The notes under the pieces: generated by a model
What the model was told of the DNA's origin: nothing
The model's database searches: none
What the model saw: only the letters and a program-made list of their open reading frames with translations
Translations under genes and position numbers: made by a program
Part shown: positions 42,692 through 50,335 of the stretch, one piece after another
How positions within the stretch are numbered: position 1 is the first letter of the stretch
Layout of the letters: every line of letters starts with the position of its first letter
Source of the DNA: a virus
Length of the DNA: 50,973 nt
Virus record (IMG/VR): IMGVR_UViG_3300033064_004871
Location: 1-50,973 of that record
Direction: 5' to 3' (one strand)

Positions 42692-43347
42692 AGAAGCGAA
42701 TACTCCTGTAGATATTTCTTACTCAACTTACCATTATTCATTAAGACATCGATGATTGACAACTTTGATTCATAATTTGTCTTTAGAAAGCTTAATTTGA
42801 TTCCTTCGAGCTCAAAGTGATCTTTTGAATAGAGCGCTTGCCCACCAATAGGATTGATGTATTCATCAGCACCGACTACCTTACAAATATCCAAGATGCG
42901 TTGCTCTCTTGTTGTAACTATCTTCAGTTCGCTAGACAGCGCAAAGTTACAAGTGATGTCCAGATAGTTACAGATATTCTTGATCGATGACGTCGTTATC
43001 TGTGTAAGAGAAGTCTGATTGTCCAGCGACAATTGGATCAGATCGATAACTTCGTTATAGAATCTGTGATTTTTATACGCGAACTCCAGCGTCTTATAGA
43101 AATCTTTCTTCCATTCGCTGTAAGTCAATGAGACACTATGTTCATTAATCTTCTTATTCAATGATGCATTTGCAATGGGTATAGTGAACATATTTTCTGC
43201 ATTATTGACGATGATATTGTTCCTGTTAATCCAGCCGCGTTTGATGTAATTGACATCGTCTAGAAACACGAAATGATCAACAGCTGACACGAGCTGGTAG
43301 TAACCCATGTAAGGAAAAGCATAGGGTTGCATGATCCCTAACTTCAT
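42688..43347 (-). CDS. WbqC-family protein (219 aa)
   Basis: Clear WbqC-family pattern: MQPYAFPYMGYYQLV at residues 6-20, then DHFVFLDDVNYIKRGWINRN (24-43) and the C-terminal GGQALYSKDHF. WbqC proteins occur in O-antigen and capsule clusters next to DegT aminotransferases and are thought to help assemble amino-acyl or amide-modified sugars, but the biochemistry is not settled. Here the gene is linked to a DegT aminotransferase (ATGA overlap upstream) and a sugar acyltransferase (ATGA overlap downstream), which is the usual company. Confidence 0.88.
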   Translation of the reverse strand: MKLGIMQPYAFPYMGYYQLVSAVDHFVFLDDVNYIKRGWINRNNIIVNNAENMFTIPIANASLNKKINEHSVSLTYSEWKKDFYKTLEFAYKNHRFYNEVIDLIQLSLDNQTSLTQITTSSIKNICNYLDITCNFALSSELKIVTTREQRILDICKVVGADEYINPIGGQALYSKDHFELEGIKLSFLKTNYESKLSIIDVLMNNGKLSKKYLQEYSLL

Positions 43348-44351
43348 TTCATTTTCTCAATGACATATAACACTTGACTTTCTGTCAATTGATCGTGTAG
43401 CGGAAAGTTTATGATCCTCTTGAATAAGTTCATTGCGACAGGTGTCTCGCGCAATGGCCTGTAGTATTTATTTGCTTCAATTCCAAGTTCTCGGAATTTT
43501 TCTTTATTGACTTCTTTTTCAAAGATGACGGGCAAATTTCCATAAATGACGTTACTGTCGTAGTTGAACAGCTCAAATCTGCTTTGAAGCTTATCAACAA
43601 AAATACTCTGTAAATGCTGATGTTTAGAGAGATTATAGTGCCGCACATGACTTAGAATGTATGCCGCAGAGATCTCAGACATTTTGAAATTAGATGAAAG
43701 TGGATCAAATTCTCTTTCGTCGTTGAAACCAAAATTGCAGATCTTATTGATCTTATCGTAATGTTTTTGCTTGACAACGACAAAACCGCCTTCACCGACG
43801 CCCAGGTATTTTGTGTGATGCAGGCTGCCAAAACTTGCATCACCAAGATTCATTAGCCCGATTCCATTGTGAGTTCCTAGCGGTGAACTTGCATTATCAA
43901 ATATGCAAATCTTTCTTTCAGACTTACACCGCGTTTGCCAGTAATCAACATCTGTCTTTGTTCCAAACAAGTTGGTGATAATGATTCCATCGACATTGTC
44001 AAGTGATGTCGATCTTGGAATAGTGTAAGTTTGTGGGTCAATATCAACAATGACTGCATCAAATCCTGCAACGCAAGGTGTAGGAAAAGTGTATGAAGGT
44101 GTCATCCAGCGCAGCTTTCTACCCAATATTTTCTCATAAAGATAGAATAGGGCATGAAGTGCAGTCGATCCATTAGAGACACAGACGACTCTTTTGTCGT
44201 CTTGAATTTGAAGCAGTGATTCCAGCTCTTTTTCCAAGATCTTCTTGACAGGCCCGTCATTTGAGAATTTCTTATATTTCTGTGAAATTGAAAGATAGCT
44301 TTCAATCTCTGGGTAAGTGAATCGCTTCTGTGCAATGTAGTCTACGTTCAT
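43344..44351 (-). CDS. DegT/DnrJ/EryC1-family sugar aminotransferase (copy 1, 335 aa)
   Basis: PLP-dependent enzyme with all key residues: NGSTALHAL (60-68) for phosphate contact, Asp152 in IFDNASS for the ring nitrogen and Lys181 in HHTKYLGVGEGGF for the Schiff base. It would convert a keto-sugar nucleotide to the amino sugar. It is shorter than typical members (about 370 aa). Its neighbours (WbqC, acyltransferase) suggest 4- or 3-amino-sugar formation followed by acylation. It overlaps the methyltransferase at 44348 by four bases. Confidence 0.9.
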   Translation of the reverse strand: MNVDYIAQKRFTYPEIESYLSISQKYKKFSNDGPVKKILEKELESLLQIQDDKRVVCVSNGSTALHALFYLYEKILGRKLRWMTPSYTFPTPCVAGFDAVIVDIDPQTYTIPRSTSLDNVDGIIITNLFGTKTDVDYWQTRCKSERKICIFDNASSPLGTHNGIGLMNLGDASFGSLHHTKYLGVGEGGFVVVKQKHYDKINKICNFGFNDEREFDPLSSNFKMSEISAAYILSHVRHYNLSKHQHLQSIFVDKLQSRFELFNYDSNVIYGNLPVIFEKEVNKEKFRELGIEANKYYRPLRETPVAMNLFKRIINFPLHDQLTESQVLYVIEKMK

Positions 44352-44980
44352 GCTTTCACAAATGTTGTTAGAATATAAAGTTGAGGAGCATCAGGCCATG
44401 ATGTTAAGAATTTAACAGACTTTAGCATTGGGTGGTCTTCTATCAATGAAGGAACTTCACAATGAATTATATCTGTGAGAGACGATCCTTTGTAGCCGTG
44501 GTTGTTAATAAGCTCGATAAATTCACGCACTGTTGGATCATCTGACCACTTGTCATTCCACATGCAAGAATACAAAAAGTTTTTTTGGCCTGCGTAGACA
44601 GCATATTCGTGCTCATCATCGTCTTTCCAACCTACTCTAAATTTTGGAAATCGCCAATGATCACCTAAACCCCAATCAATAAATAAATGCCCATCTGTGC
44701 AAAGTAGCTTCATACATCTGTCAATTAGGCTACGTGGATCTTTGCTAAAGTATGCGCATCTTGTGATGACGACAAGATCATAAGAACACGCTTCAATGTT
44801 CCATACGTCAGAATTAATGTCCCAATTTCCTAGCTGGATGTCATACAACTTTATTTCTGCATTTGGATATTTTTGATGCACAAATGAGTCTGATGTGCTA
44901 CCTAAGATTGCTACACGTTTTGCATTCTCCGGTAGATTCTTGATGTACCACGGAAATACTAGCTCATTAGATTTTCCCAT
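44348..44980 (-). CDS. SAM-dependent methyltransferase, class I (210 aa)
   Basis: Rossmann-like core: AILGSTSDSF (23-32) in place of motif I, IKLYDIQLG as the acid loop, YDLVVITRCAYFSKDP and CMKLLCTDGHLFIDWGLGDHW as the catalytic half. The GxxDxF form of motif I recalls sugar methyltransferases from surface-glycan loci. It follows the GT-A-like gene with a 14-base overlap and is coupled to the DegT aminotransferase by ATGA. Substrate unknown; probably a sugar of this pathway. Confidence 0.75.
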   Translation of the reverse strand: MGKSNELVFPWYIKNLPENAKRVAILGSTSDSFVHQKYPNAEIKLYDIQLGNWDINSDVWNIEACSYDLVVITRCAYFSKDPRSLIDRCMKLLCTDGHLFIDWGLGDHWRFPKFRVGWKDDDEHEYAVYAGQKNFLYSCMWNDKWSDDPTVREFIELINNHGYKGSSLTDIIHCEVPSLIEDHPMLKSVKFLTSWPDAPQLYILTTFVKA

Positions 44981-45770
44981 CTAACCACACACTTACCCTT
45001 GACTTCCATGCATCGACTATGGGATCAGACACAAAATTTCTTGAAAGTGATCGTCCTATGTGTGTGCATATGACAATATCACCCATGTGATATTCTTCAC
45101 CTTTCTCGTTATTCTTCAATAACTTGATCTTCCCAACTGTGTCTTCATAACGAGGTGAGATGATCTTGAGCGTCTTAGTTGTGTATCCTGCATCAATTAG
45201 TTGCTTGATCATATCACAACCTGTATCCAGAAAGAATGTTTGTGATAATTTACAGCCAAAAACCTTTGCAAGGTGCTCGTCGGCAACAAGTCTTGTCAAG
45301 CTTGGCATAAAATTGACTGATAGTGATTTAAGCACATTTGTGTCAAATGCACATGTGATGACATTTGGCCTGTCGACCATCTTGCCGTCTGTTGGGTGGT
45401 ATTCACTGCCTATCATAACAGTGAATGAGTCAAGCTGATCGATCAGACATACATCCCAGTTCTTGCAAAGAAAAGCAACATCTGCATCTACAAGGACACC
45501 AAATTTTGATGTCATATGTTCAAAGATCAGATTCAAACAATCACCATGACCTCTGCTGCCATCATGTGAAGATATCCTCTCATGATAGACAATGTCGATG
45601 TTTTCTAGATTTTTCTGTATAATGCTCCGGTCGACTCCGGCCTTATTGATTCCGACGACGTACTGATATGTGAATTTCCTTGATATTGTTCTCTCGATGG
45701 AACTGATCAGGAAGTTAGCATAATGTTCACTATTAGGACCACATGGAATTCCTATTTGTAGGTAATACAT
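44967..45770 (-). CDS. GT-A-like glycosyltransferase (267 aa)
   Basis: The core LVDADVAFLCKNWDV (about residues 92-107) provides the DxD metal site of GT-A glycosyltransferases, and the early IGIPCGPNSEHYANFLISSI matches the donor-binding start of such enzymes. The C-terminus is charged and has no membrane anchor. The open frame begins with TTG at 45773, but the adjacent ATG at 45770 overlaps the GNAT stop as TGATG and is preferred. It may add the amino-sugar built by the neighbouring genes, which is inference. Confidence 0.7.
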   Translation of the reverse strand: MYYLQIGIPCGPNSEHYANFLISSIERTISRKFTYQYVVGINKAGVDRSIIQKNLENIDIVYHERISSHDGSRGHGDCLNLIFEHMTSKFGVLVDADVAFLCKNWDVCLIDQLDSFTVMIGSEYHPTDGKMVDRPNVITCAFDTNVLKSLSVNFMPSLTRLVADEHLAKVFGCKLSQTFFLDTGCDMIKQLIDAGYTTKTLKIISPRYEDTVGKIKLLKNNEKGEEYHMGDIVICTHIGRSLSRNFVSDPIVDAWKSRVSVWLDGKI

Positions 45771-46228
45771 CAAATCACCTTATGCACCATGGTGACACAC
45801 GGCCTTTTATCAATGTTCCTCTTGATACGTCCTACCTCGATGAAACCTAGCTTCTTGTACAGATTGTAAGCAATCACATTGTCCCTAAAGACTTCAAGCC
45901 AGATCAAAACATAGCCACGGTTGTAGAGATCTTCGATTAGAAGATTGTAGGCACTTTTTGAGTGTCCCTTGCCTCTATGCTCAGGATGAATATCACATCC
46001 ACAGCAGATTGTTTCACCTGTGTCGTGACTTGTCCTAATGTACCCAACTTTTTGACCGTCAACATCAATGATAAACCACTTAGGTGAGCTTGTTCGAAAC
46101 CATGTGTATGTCGCATCTAGCGAAATCAGCTTATTGTTTCGTAGGTAGCACCTAGTTGAGCTATCATTTCTGATCTCATTCACGAATGCAAGATCATCTT
46201 CTTTCATCTCTACTAACGTAGTTGTCAT
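45770..46228 (-). CDS. GNAT-family N-acetyltransferase (152 aa)
   Basis: Typical GNAT: an N-terminal MTTTLVEMKEDDLAFVNEIR helix-strand, strand WFIIDVDGQKVGYIR (51-65), acetyl-CoA motif HRGKGHS (84-90) and the end NLYKKLGFIEVGR. The layout resembles PseH-type sugar N-acetyltransferases that act on UDP- or dTDP-amino-sugars. Directly following a DegT aminotransferase and RmlB-like dehydratase, it would finish an acetamido-sugar. A GGTGA ribosome binding site precedes the ATG, and its stop is shared with the next start. Confidence 0.85.
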   Translation of the reverse strand: MTTTLVEMKEDDLAFVNEIRNDSSTRCYLRNNKLISLDATYTWFRTSSPKWFIIDVDGQKVGYIRTSHDTGETICCGCDIHPEHRGKGHSKSAYNLLIEDLYNRGYVLIWLEVFRDNVIAYNLYKKLGFIEVGRIKRNIDKRPCVTMVHKVI

Positions 46229-46263
46229 AATTCACCACAATTCTTAATAGATTAGGACGTCAT

Positions 46264-47355
46264 TTAGTATGCATTGACTACACACACAATCTTTTCTAGA
46301 TCATTGTCAGCAAGCCAATAACCAACTGGGATATTAATCATTTTGTTGCAGAATTCTTCTGTTCCCACAAGGTCATCTTGTCTGTATTGATCAAATACAG
46401 TGTATCGATCATTCCTGACATGGACGACATCTGATGCAATCCCATGCTCGTGGAGGTATGTCTTAAAATCATCACGATCATCTGCGAGAATCGTGTAGAT
46501 CCAGTAAGAAGATTCTGCATTAGGATCCCTCCGGAGTTTTGTGAGTTTGTTATTCTTAATGTGTTTATCAAAAAACATTCCGTTCTTCTTGTGTGCTGCT
46601 ACAATGTCATTTATATACTTCATCTGCTCAAGACCAATCATCGCATTGACGTTATTCATGTGAAACTTGTAGCCTGCTTCAGTAATGTCTTGTTCCCATC
46701 GCGAGCCCGGATATTTTCTATCAAGGCCAAACCACCTGAGACGCTTGATCCTCGCATCATCTTCTGGTCTGAGTGAGCAGATTGCACCTCCATCAATTGT
46801 CGTGAGATGCTTAATTGCTTGGAATGAGAAACACACGAAGTCACTGTGCGTTCCGATAGGCTTACCCATGTAAGAAGCACCGAGAGCATGTGCAGCATCT
46901 TCAATCACGCTGATTGTAGGATCATAATCCTTGACAATGTCTGTTATTGTCTTTATATCAAATGGCTGTCCTGCCCAATGTACACCGACAACTGCTCTTG
47001 TCTTCTTAGTGAGGCGCTTCTTGACAGACTCAGGATCAATATTTCCTGTCGTAGGATCAATATCAGCAAAAACAAGTCTTGCACCTGCTAGGTGCGCAGG
47101 TTCATTTGTTGCCATACATGTCATAGGTGTAGTGATAATTTCTGTATCGCGATCAAGATTAGCAAGTTTGTATGCCAATGTCAGCGCTGAAGTTCCACTA
47201 TTAAGAAGTGAGACGTTTTTGTTGCCGACTAGCTCACCAAATTCCTTCTCAAAGGTATCAGCATAAATTCCCTCTGTTATGACACCTTCATCAAATACCT
47301 GCTGGATCTTTTGACCGATATTCGGTGGGACATGGACCTTGAATAATGGAATCAT
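46264..47355 (-). CDS. DegT/DnrJ/EryC1-family sugar aminotransferase (copy 2, 363 aa)
   Basis: Full-length member, close to perosamine/ArnB-type enzymes. Key residues: NSGTSALTL (52-60), Asp153 in IEDAAHALG and the PLP Lys182 in FQAIKHLTTIDGG; MNNVNAMIGLEQM (236-248 region) is the conserved C-terminal signature. It would transaminate a 4-keto (or 3-keto) sugar made by the RmlB-like dehydratase whose gene ends two bases before it. The pair with the GNAT forms a compact dehydratase-aminotransferase-acetyltransferase unit. Confidence 0.93.
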   Translation of the reverse strand: MIPLFKVHVPPNIGQKIQQVFDEGVITEGIYADTFEKEFGELVGNKNVSLLNSGTSALTLAYKLANLDRDTEIITTPMTCMATNEPAHLAGARLVFADIDPTTGNIDPESVKKRLTKKTRAVVGVHWAGQPFDIKTITDIVKDYDPTISVIEDAAHALGASYMGKPIGTHSDFVCFSFQAIKHLTTIDGGAICSLRPEDDARIKRLRWFGLDRKYPGSRWEQDITEAGYKFHMNNVNAMIGLEQMKYINDIVAAHKKNGMFFDKHIKNNKLTKLRRDPNAESSYWIYTILADDRDDFKTYLHEHGIASDVVHVRNDRYTVFDQYRQDDLVGTEEFCNKMINIPVGYWLADNDLEKIVCVVNAY

Positions 47356-47357
47356 AT

Positions 47358-48317
47358 TTACCGCCTGTAGAAAGAGATGATCTCAGGAAGAGCATCAGTT
47401 AGATTGCGTTGTTGTGACCAGCCTAATTGCTTGATCTTATCACAATTCAGTGCATAACGAAGATCTGCACCTGCCCTGTCTGAGCTGAAGTCTGTATTGT
47501 CATTGAAATCTAATCTTAGCGCATCGCAGACTTTTCCTACGATCTGGTTCACATTGTATTCTTCATTTGATGCAATATGATAGACTTCATTTAAGACGCC
47601 TTTATTGATCACAGTCAAAATTGCATCTACATTATCTTCAACATGAATCCAGTTTCTAACATATGAACCGTTTCCATGAATAGGAACCTTCTTGCCAGTA
47701 AGCAGCTTCGTGATTGCGCATGGAATCAATTTTTCTGGGTGCTGGTGCTTGCCGTAATTGTTTGTTGTTCGCGTCATTAAGAAAGGTATGTCATAAGTTC
47801 TTGACCATGCAAAGACAATTTGCTCAGCAGCAGATTTTGTTGCTGAGTATGGATTGCTTGCTTTGTGCCTATCGTCCTCTAGAAAGAAGCCTTCATCTAT
47901 ATCACCAAAAACTTCATCTGTGCTGATCTGCATGAATATAGGACAGTCGTATTTTTGTGCTGTGAGGCTGCTACGAAGCTTATTGTTCTTTATAATCTCA
48001 AGAATGTTGTAGACACCTTTCACATTTGAGTTCAGAAAATTAAAGCTCTCAGTGATTGAATTGTCGACATGAGACTCAGCAGCAAAATTGACAATGATAT
48101 CACATCTCGGTATCTCTTTAAGATCACAGATGTCTTTCTTTATGAACCTGTAGTGCTTTTCAAATTTTAGGCTTGTATTTGATGCATATGTGACTTTATC
48201 GATATTCGTCACAAAGTGCCCTAATGACAGACACTTTTCTATGAAATGACTTCCTATAAATCCTAAGCCTCCAGTCACTAAAAAGTGTCTAGGCTTTGTC
48301 AGTCTTTCTGCTTCCAT
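47358..48317 (-). CDS. rmlB: dTDP-glucose 4,6-dehydratase-like SDR (copy 2)
   Basis: Second RmlB-like enzyme (319 aa) with GGLGFIG (16-22), STDEVFG (132-138) and Tyr157/Lys161 (PYSATKSAA). It differs from copy 1 in sequence and length, and its NRP-type loop (RTTNNYGKHQHPEKLIP) is canonical. With the aminotransferase and GNAT downstream and a cupin upstream it could provide the keto-sugar for an amino-deoxysugar branch, while copy 1 serves the rmlA pair. The ATG at 48317 overlaps the cupin by 19 bases. Confidence 0.88.
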   Translation of the reverse strand: MEAERLTKPRHFLVTGGLGFIGSHFIEKCLSLGHFVTNIDKVTYASNTSLKFEKHYRFIKKDICDLKEIPRCDIIVNFAAESHVDNSITESFNFLNSNVKGVYNILEIIKNNKLRSSLTAQKYDCPIFMQISTDEVFGDIDEGFFLEDDRHKASNPYSATKSAAEQIVFAWSRTYDIPFLMTRTTNNYGKHQHPEKLIPCAITKLLTGKKVPIHGNGSYVRNWIHVEDNVDAILTVINKGVLNEVYHIASNEEYNVNQIVGKVCDALRLDFNDNTDFSSDRAGADLRYALNCDKIKQLGWSQQRNLTDALPEIISFYRR

Positions 48318-48736
48318 TTGTTGAAATCACTCCAAGATTTGAACTTTATTGTGTCCTGGTCATCTGGATGCCATGATGGATTTGGACAATTTAAGATGAT
48401 AGATGTCTGCTTGCTCAAATTGCGCAATTTCATAGGAATATTCTGCGGTATGATGATCAAATTTACCTGATCGTCAGCGCCATCGAAATCCAGTATGAAA
48501 TTCTCAAATTGATCATCGATCATAGTTTCTAGCGACACACACCCAGCGATGCATGTCATATATGCAGATCTTCTCTCGTGTAGAATAATGTCTTTCTCTA
48601 CACTAGGAAATAGCGATGTTGTATAGACCATCTTTGGCGTATGACCACAATTTGCGTCTATATCCCAATCACGATAGGCGGGAACCATGTGTCCGTCTTG
48701 AGTTGATATTTTAGGGATCTTCTTGATCTTGATCAT
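48299..48736 (-). CDS. RmlC-like cupin, dTDP-sugar epimerase/isomerase family (145 aa)
   Basis: Cupin-type barrel. The run MVYTTSLFPSVEKDIILHER, then YMTCIAGCVSL, followed by IIIPQNIPMKLRNLS and ILNCPNPSWHPDDQD, matches the short archaeal-style RmlC-like (dTDP-4-keto-6-deoxyglucose 3,5-epimerase) family; its length also fits FdtA/QdtA 3,4-ketoisomerases, so the exact reaction cannot be chosen by eye. The usual catalytic His is probably His53 (ILHERRSA). It connects rmlB copy 2 with the deacetylase gene, overlapping both. Confidence 0.75.
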   Translation of the reverse strand: MIKIKKIPKISTQDGHMVPAYRDWDIDANCGHTPKMVYTTSLFPSVEKDIILHERRSAYMTCIAGCVSLETMIDDQFENFILDFDGADDQVNLIIIPQNIPMKLRNLSKQTSIILNCPNPSWHPDDQDTIKFKSWSDFNKWKQKD

Positions 48737-49458
48737 ACAGCTAATTCCCTAATAAAATTAAATTGAATGTTTTTACCTCGCAGGAACTCATTTAAGCTTC
48801 CTGTAAGATTCTCATTCAAGTAATTTTTGTCCCATTGACATGCATGATAGACAATTTCATTTTGTTTGTGATCAACAAGTTCATCAAATGGTGGATTACA
48901 GTCATAATACACCACTTTACCTTTCCAATCTTCACTCTTATCTTTACCACAATATGTCTTTTGAGCATAATCTTTTGGTGAAAGAGCAAGCATCTCATAC
49001 TTTGAGTCTCTCGCAGCATCAAATGCGCCCGGTGACATTCTCCATGCAGGTGGCCTGAAGACTTTTACGAAGTGTTCTTCCATCCCTGCTTTTTTGACAA
49101 TATCATCCATCATGGCAAATTTTTCCATCGCATTTGCATAGCTGAGTTCTTGGAACTCATCATTGTCACTTCTGTGCGGGATTCCGTGATAGAGGCCATG
49201 ATAACAAATCTCAAAGTTTCTCGGTGAGAGACTTCTCATGGTTCGACAGAAATCTGGAAATCTGTTGATATGAAGCGGCTCTTGTGTCTTGGCTTCTGCG
49301 CGCATTGTTCGCCAGTAAGCAATAGGCACAAACAGCGTAAACTTGATATCAGGATAGACCTTGATCAGAGAATGACATCTATCCAGCACTTCTGTGGATG
49401 AAAGTAGGTGAGGAGAGACATCATCAATGCTTATATTGAGACGCAAAGACACACTCAA
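48733..49458 (-). CDS. Polysaccharide deacetylase-like (NodB fold) protein (241 aa)
   Basis: NodB-type metal hydrolase pattern: paired Asp12-Asp13 in ISIDDVSP, His87-x3-His91 in CYHGLYHGIPH and the arginine motif FRPPAWR (134-140). It would remove N- or O-acetyl groups from a sugar polymer or precursor. No signal peptide is present, so it probably acts on a cytoplasmic intermediate. No in-frame ATG exists at the front: candidates are TTG 49458, GTG 49452 and TTG 49446, all inside the end of the upstream GT4 gene; the conserved DD motif requires one of these. The stop overlaps the cupin start by ATGA. Confidence 0.82.
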   Translation of the reverse strand: MSVSLRLNISIDDVSPHLLSSTEVLDRCHSLIKVYPDIKFTLFVPIAYWRTMRAEAKTQEPLHINRFPDFCRTMRSLSPRNFEICYHGLYHGIPHRSDNDEFQELSYANAMEKFAMMDDIVKKAGMEEHFVKVFRPPAWRMSPGAFDAARDSKYEMLALSPKDYAQKTYCGKDKSEDWKGKVVYYDCNPPFDELVDHKQNEIVYHACQWDKNYLNENLTGSLNEFLRGKNIQFNFIRELAV

Positions 49459-50335
49459 TCATGTCAACGTAAGATTTTGCCATGATGTCTGAACTATATG
49501 TGTATTTGGGCATTTTTAACATGTTGTGTAGATCTTCTTTCTCAAGAATCTCAATCAACATTCTTGTATTATCGTATGCAAGGCCGCGTTCACTGCAATA
49601 TTCATTTATGCTGCCACCATCTGAGTGATATAGGACAGGCAATCCCATTCCCATCGCTTCAAGGACGTGATTTGCACCTGCTTCTTGTCTAGATGCAGTG
49701 ATGTAGATATCGTGTTTTGGAAGTAAGTGAAGAAGTCCTTGAATGTCTTGCGGCGGTATGTGGTTCTGTAACAGAACGTTATCAGGCTTTCTTCCAATAA
49801 ATGTGAATGTGAATTTTCCGCTTCTCTTGCAGAAATTATCAAGCTCTTCATATACGTCAAATCCTTTCATTGTGTTATTTGACCAATGATGTGTGACAAG
49901 TCGTATTGGATTGCCAAGTCTACATGATTCACGTTCAACAATAAAGTCTCTGAGAGGCGCATTTGGAATGACTGACAGATTTTTATTGTTGATCGCAGCC
50001 TTGTCTCTTGCCCATGCACTTGGAAAGATAACAAGATCGGCCATTTGTGCAGTCAGTCTAACGAGATCTAATAATTCTGGTTTTCCATGTGTCCCAAGAT
50101 CACCTACTCGCTGGATTATCTTACAACCATTGTGGGCTCTTGATTTTATGAGTCTATGAAAATCTGATTTTGTATCTGGTCGTGGGTCAAAACAAAAGAT
50201 AAGATCGACTTTTGTATCAAGCTCATATGTGACTTCATGATCACGATCCACGCACTCTTTGACTATCGCGGAAAGAACTTTAGATCCGCCGCCCCATGGC
50301 CCTGCGACAGGTTGCCTATTGAAGAATATCCTCAT
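49424..50335 (-). CDS. Glycosyltransferase, GT4 family (303 aa)
   Basis: Compact GT4. The C-terminal donor-site motif SRQEAGANHVLEAMGMGLPV has the intact E-x7-E pair (Glu218, Glu226), the N-terminus carries a glycine-rich WGGGSKVL loop, and SVIPNAPLRDF is the usual middle motif. The N-terminal acceptor domain is shorter than in the two GT4 enzymes at 32464-34874. It overlaps the deacetylase by 35 bases and the oxidoreductase stop by four (ATGA), which ties sugar transfer and deacetylation to one message. Confidence 0.88.
   Translation of the reverse strand: MRIFFNRQPVAGPWGGGSKVLSAIVKECVDRDHEVTYELDTKVDLIFCFDPRPDTKSDFHRLIKSRAHNGCKIIQRVGDLGTHGKPELLDLVRLTAQMADLVIFPSAWARDKAAINNKNLSVIPNAPLRDFIVERESCRLGNPIRLVTHHWSNNTMKGFDVYEELDNFCKRSGKFTFTFIGRKPDNVLLQNHIPPQDIQGLLHLLPKHDIYITASRQEAGANHVLEAMGMGLPVLYHSDGGSINEYCSERGLAYDNTRMLIEILEKEDLHNMLKMPKYTYSSDIMAKSYVDMIECVFASQYKH

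Noticed and set aside
43465-43472. AATAAATA on the minus strand within the DegT gene as a late promoter for the WbqC gene
   Set aside because: It lies 118 bases inside coding sequence with no further support; such matches are common by chance.
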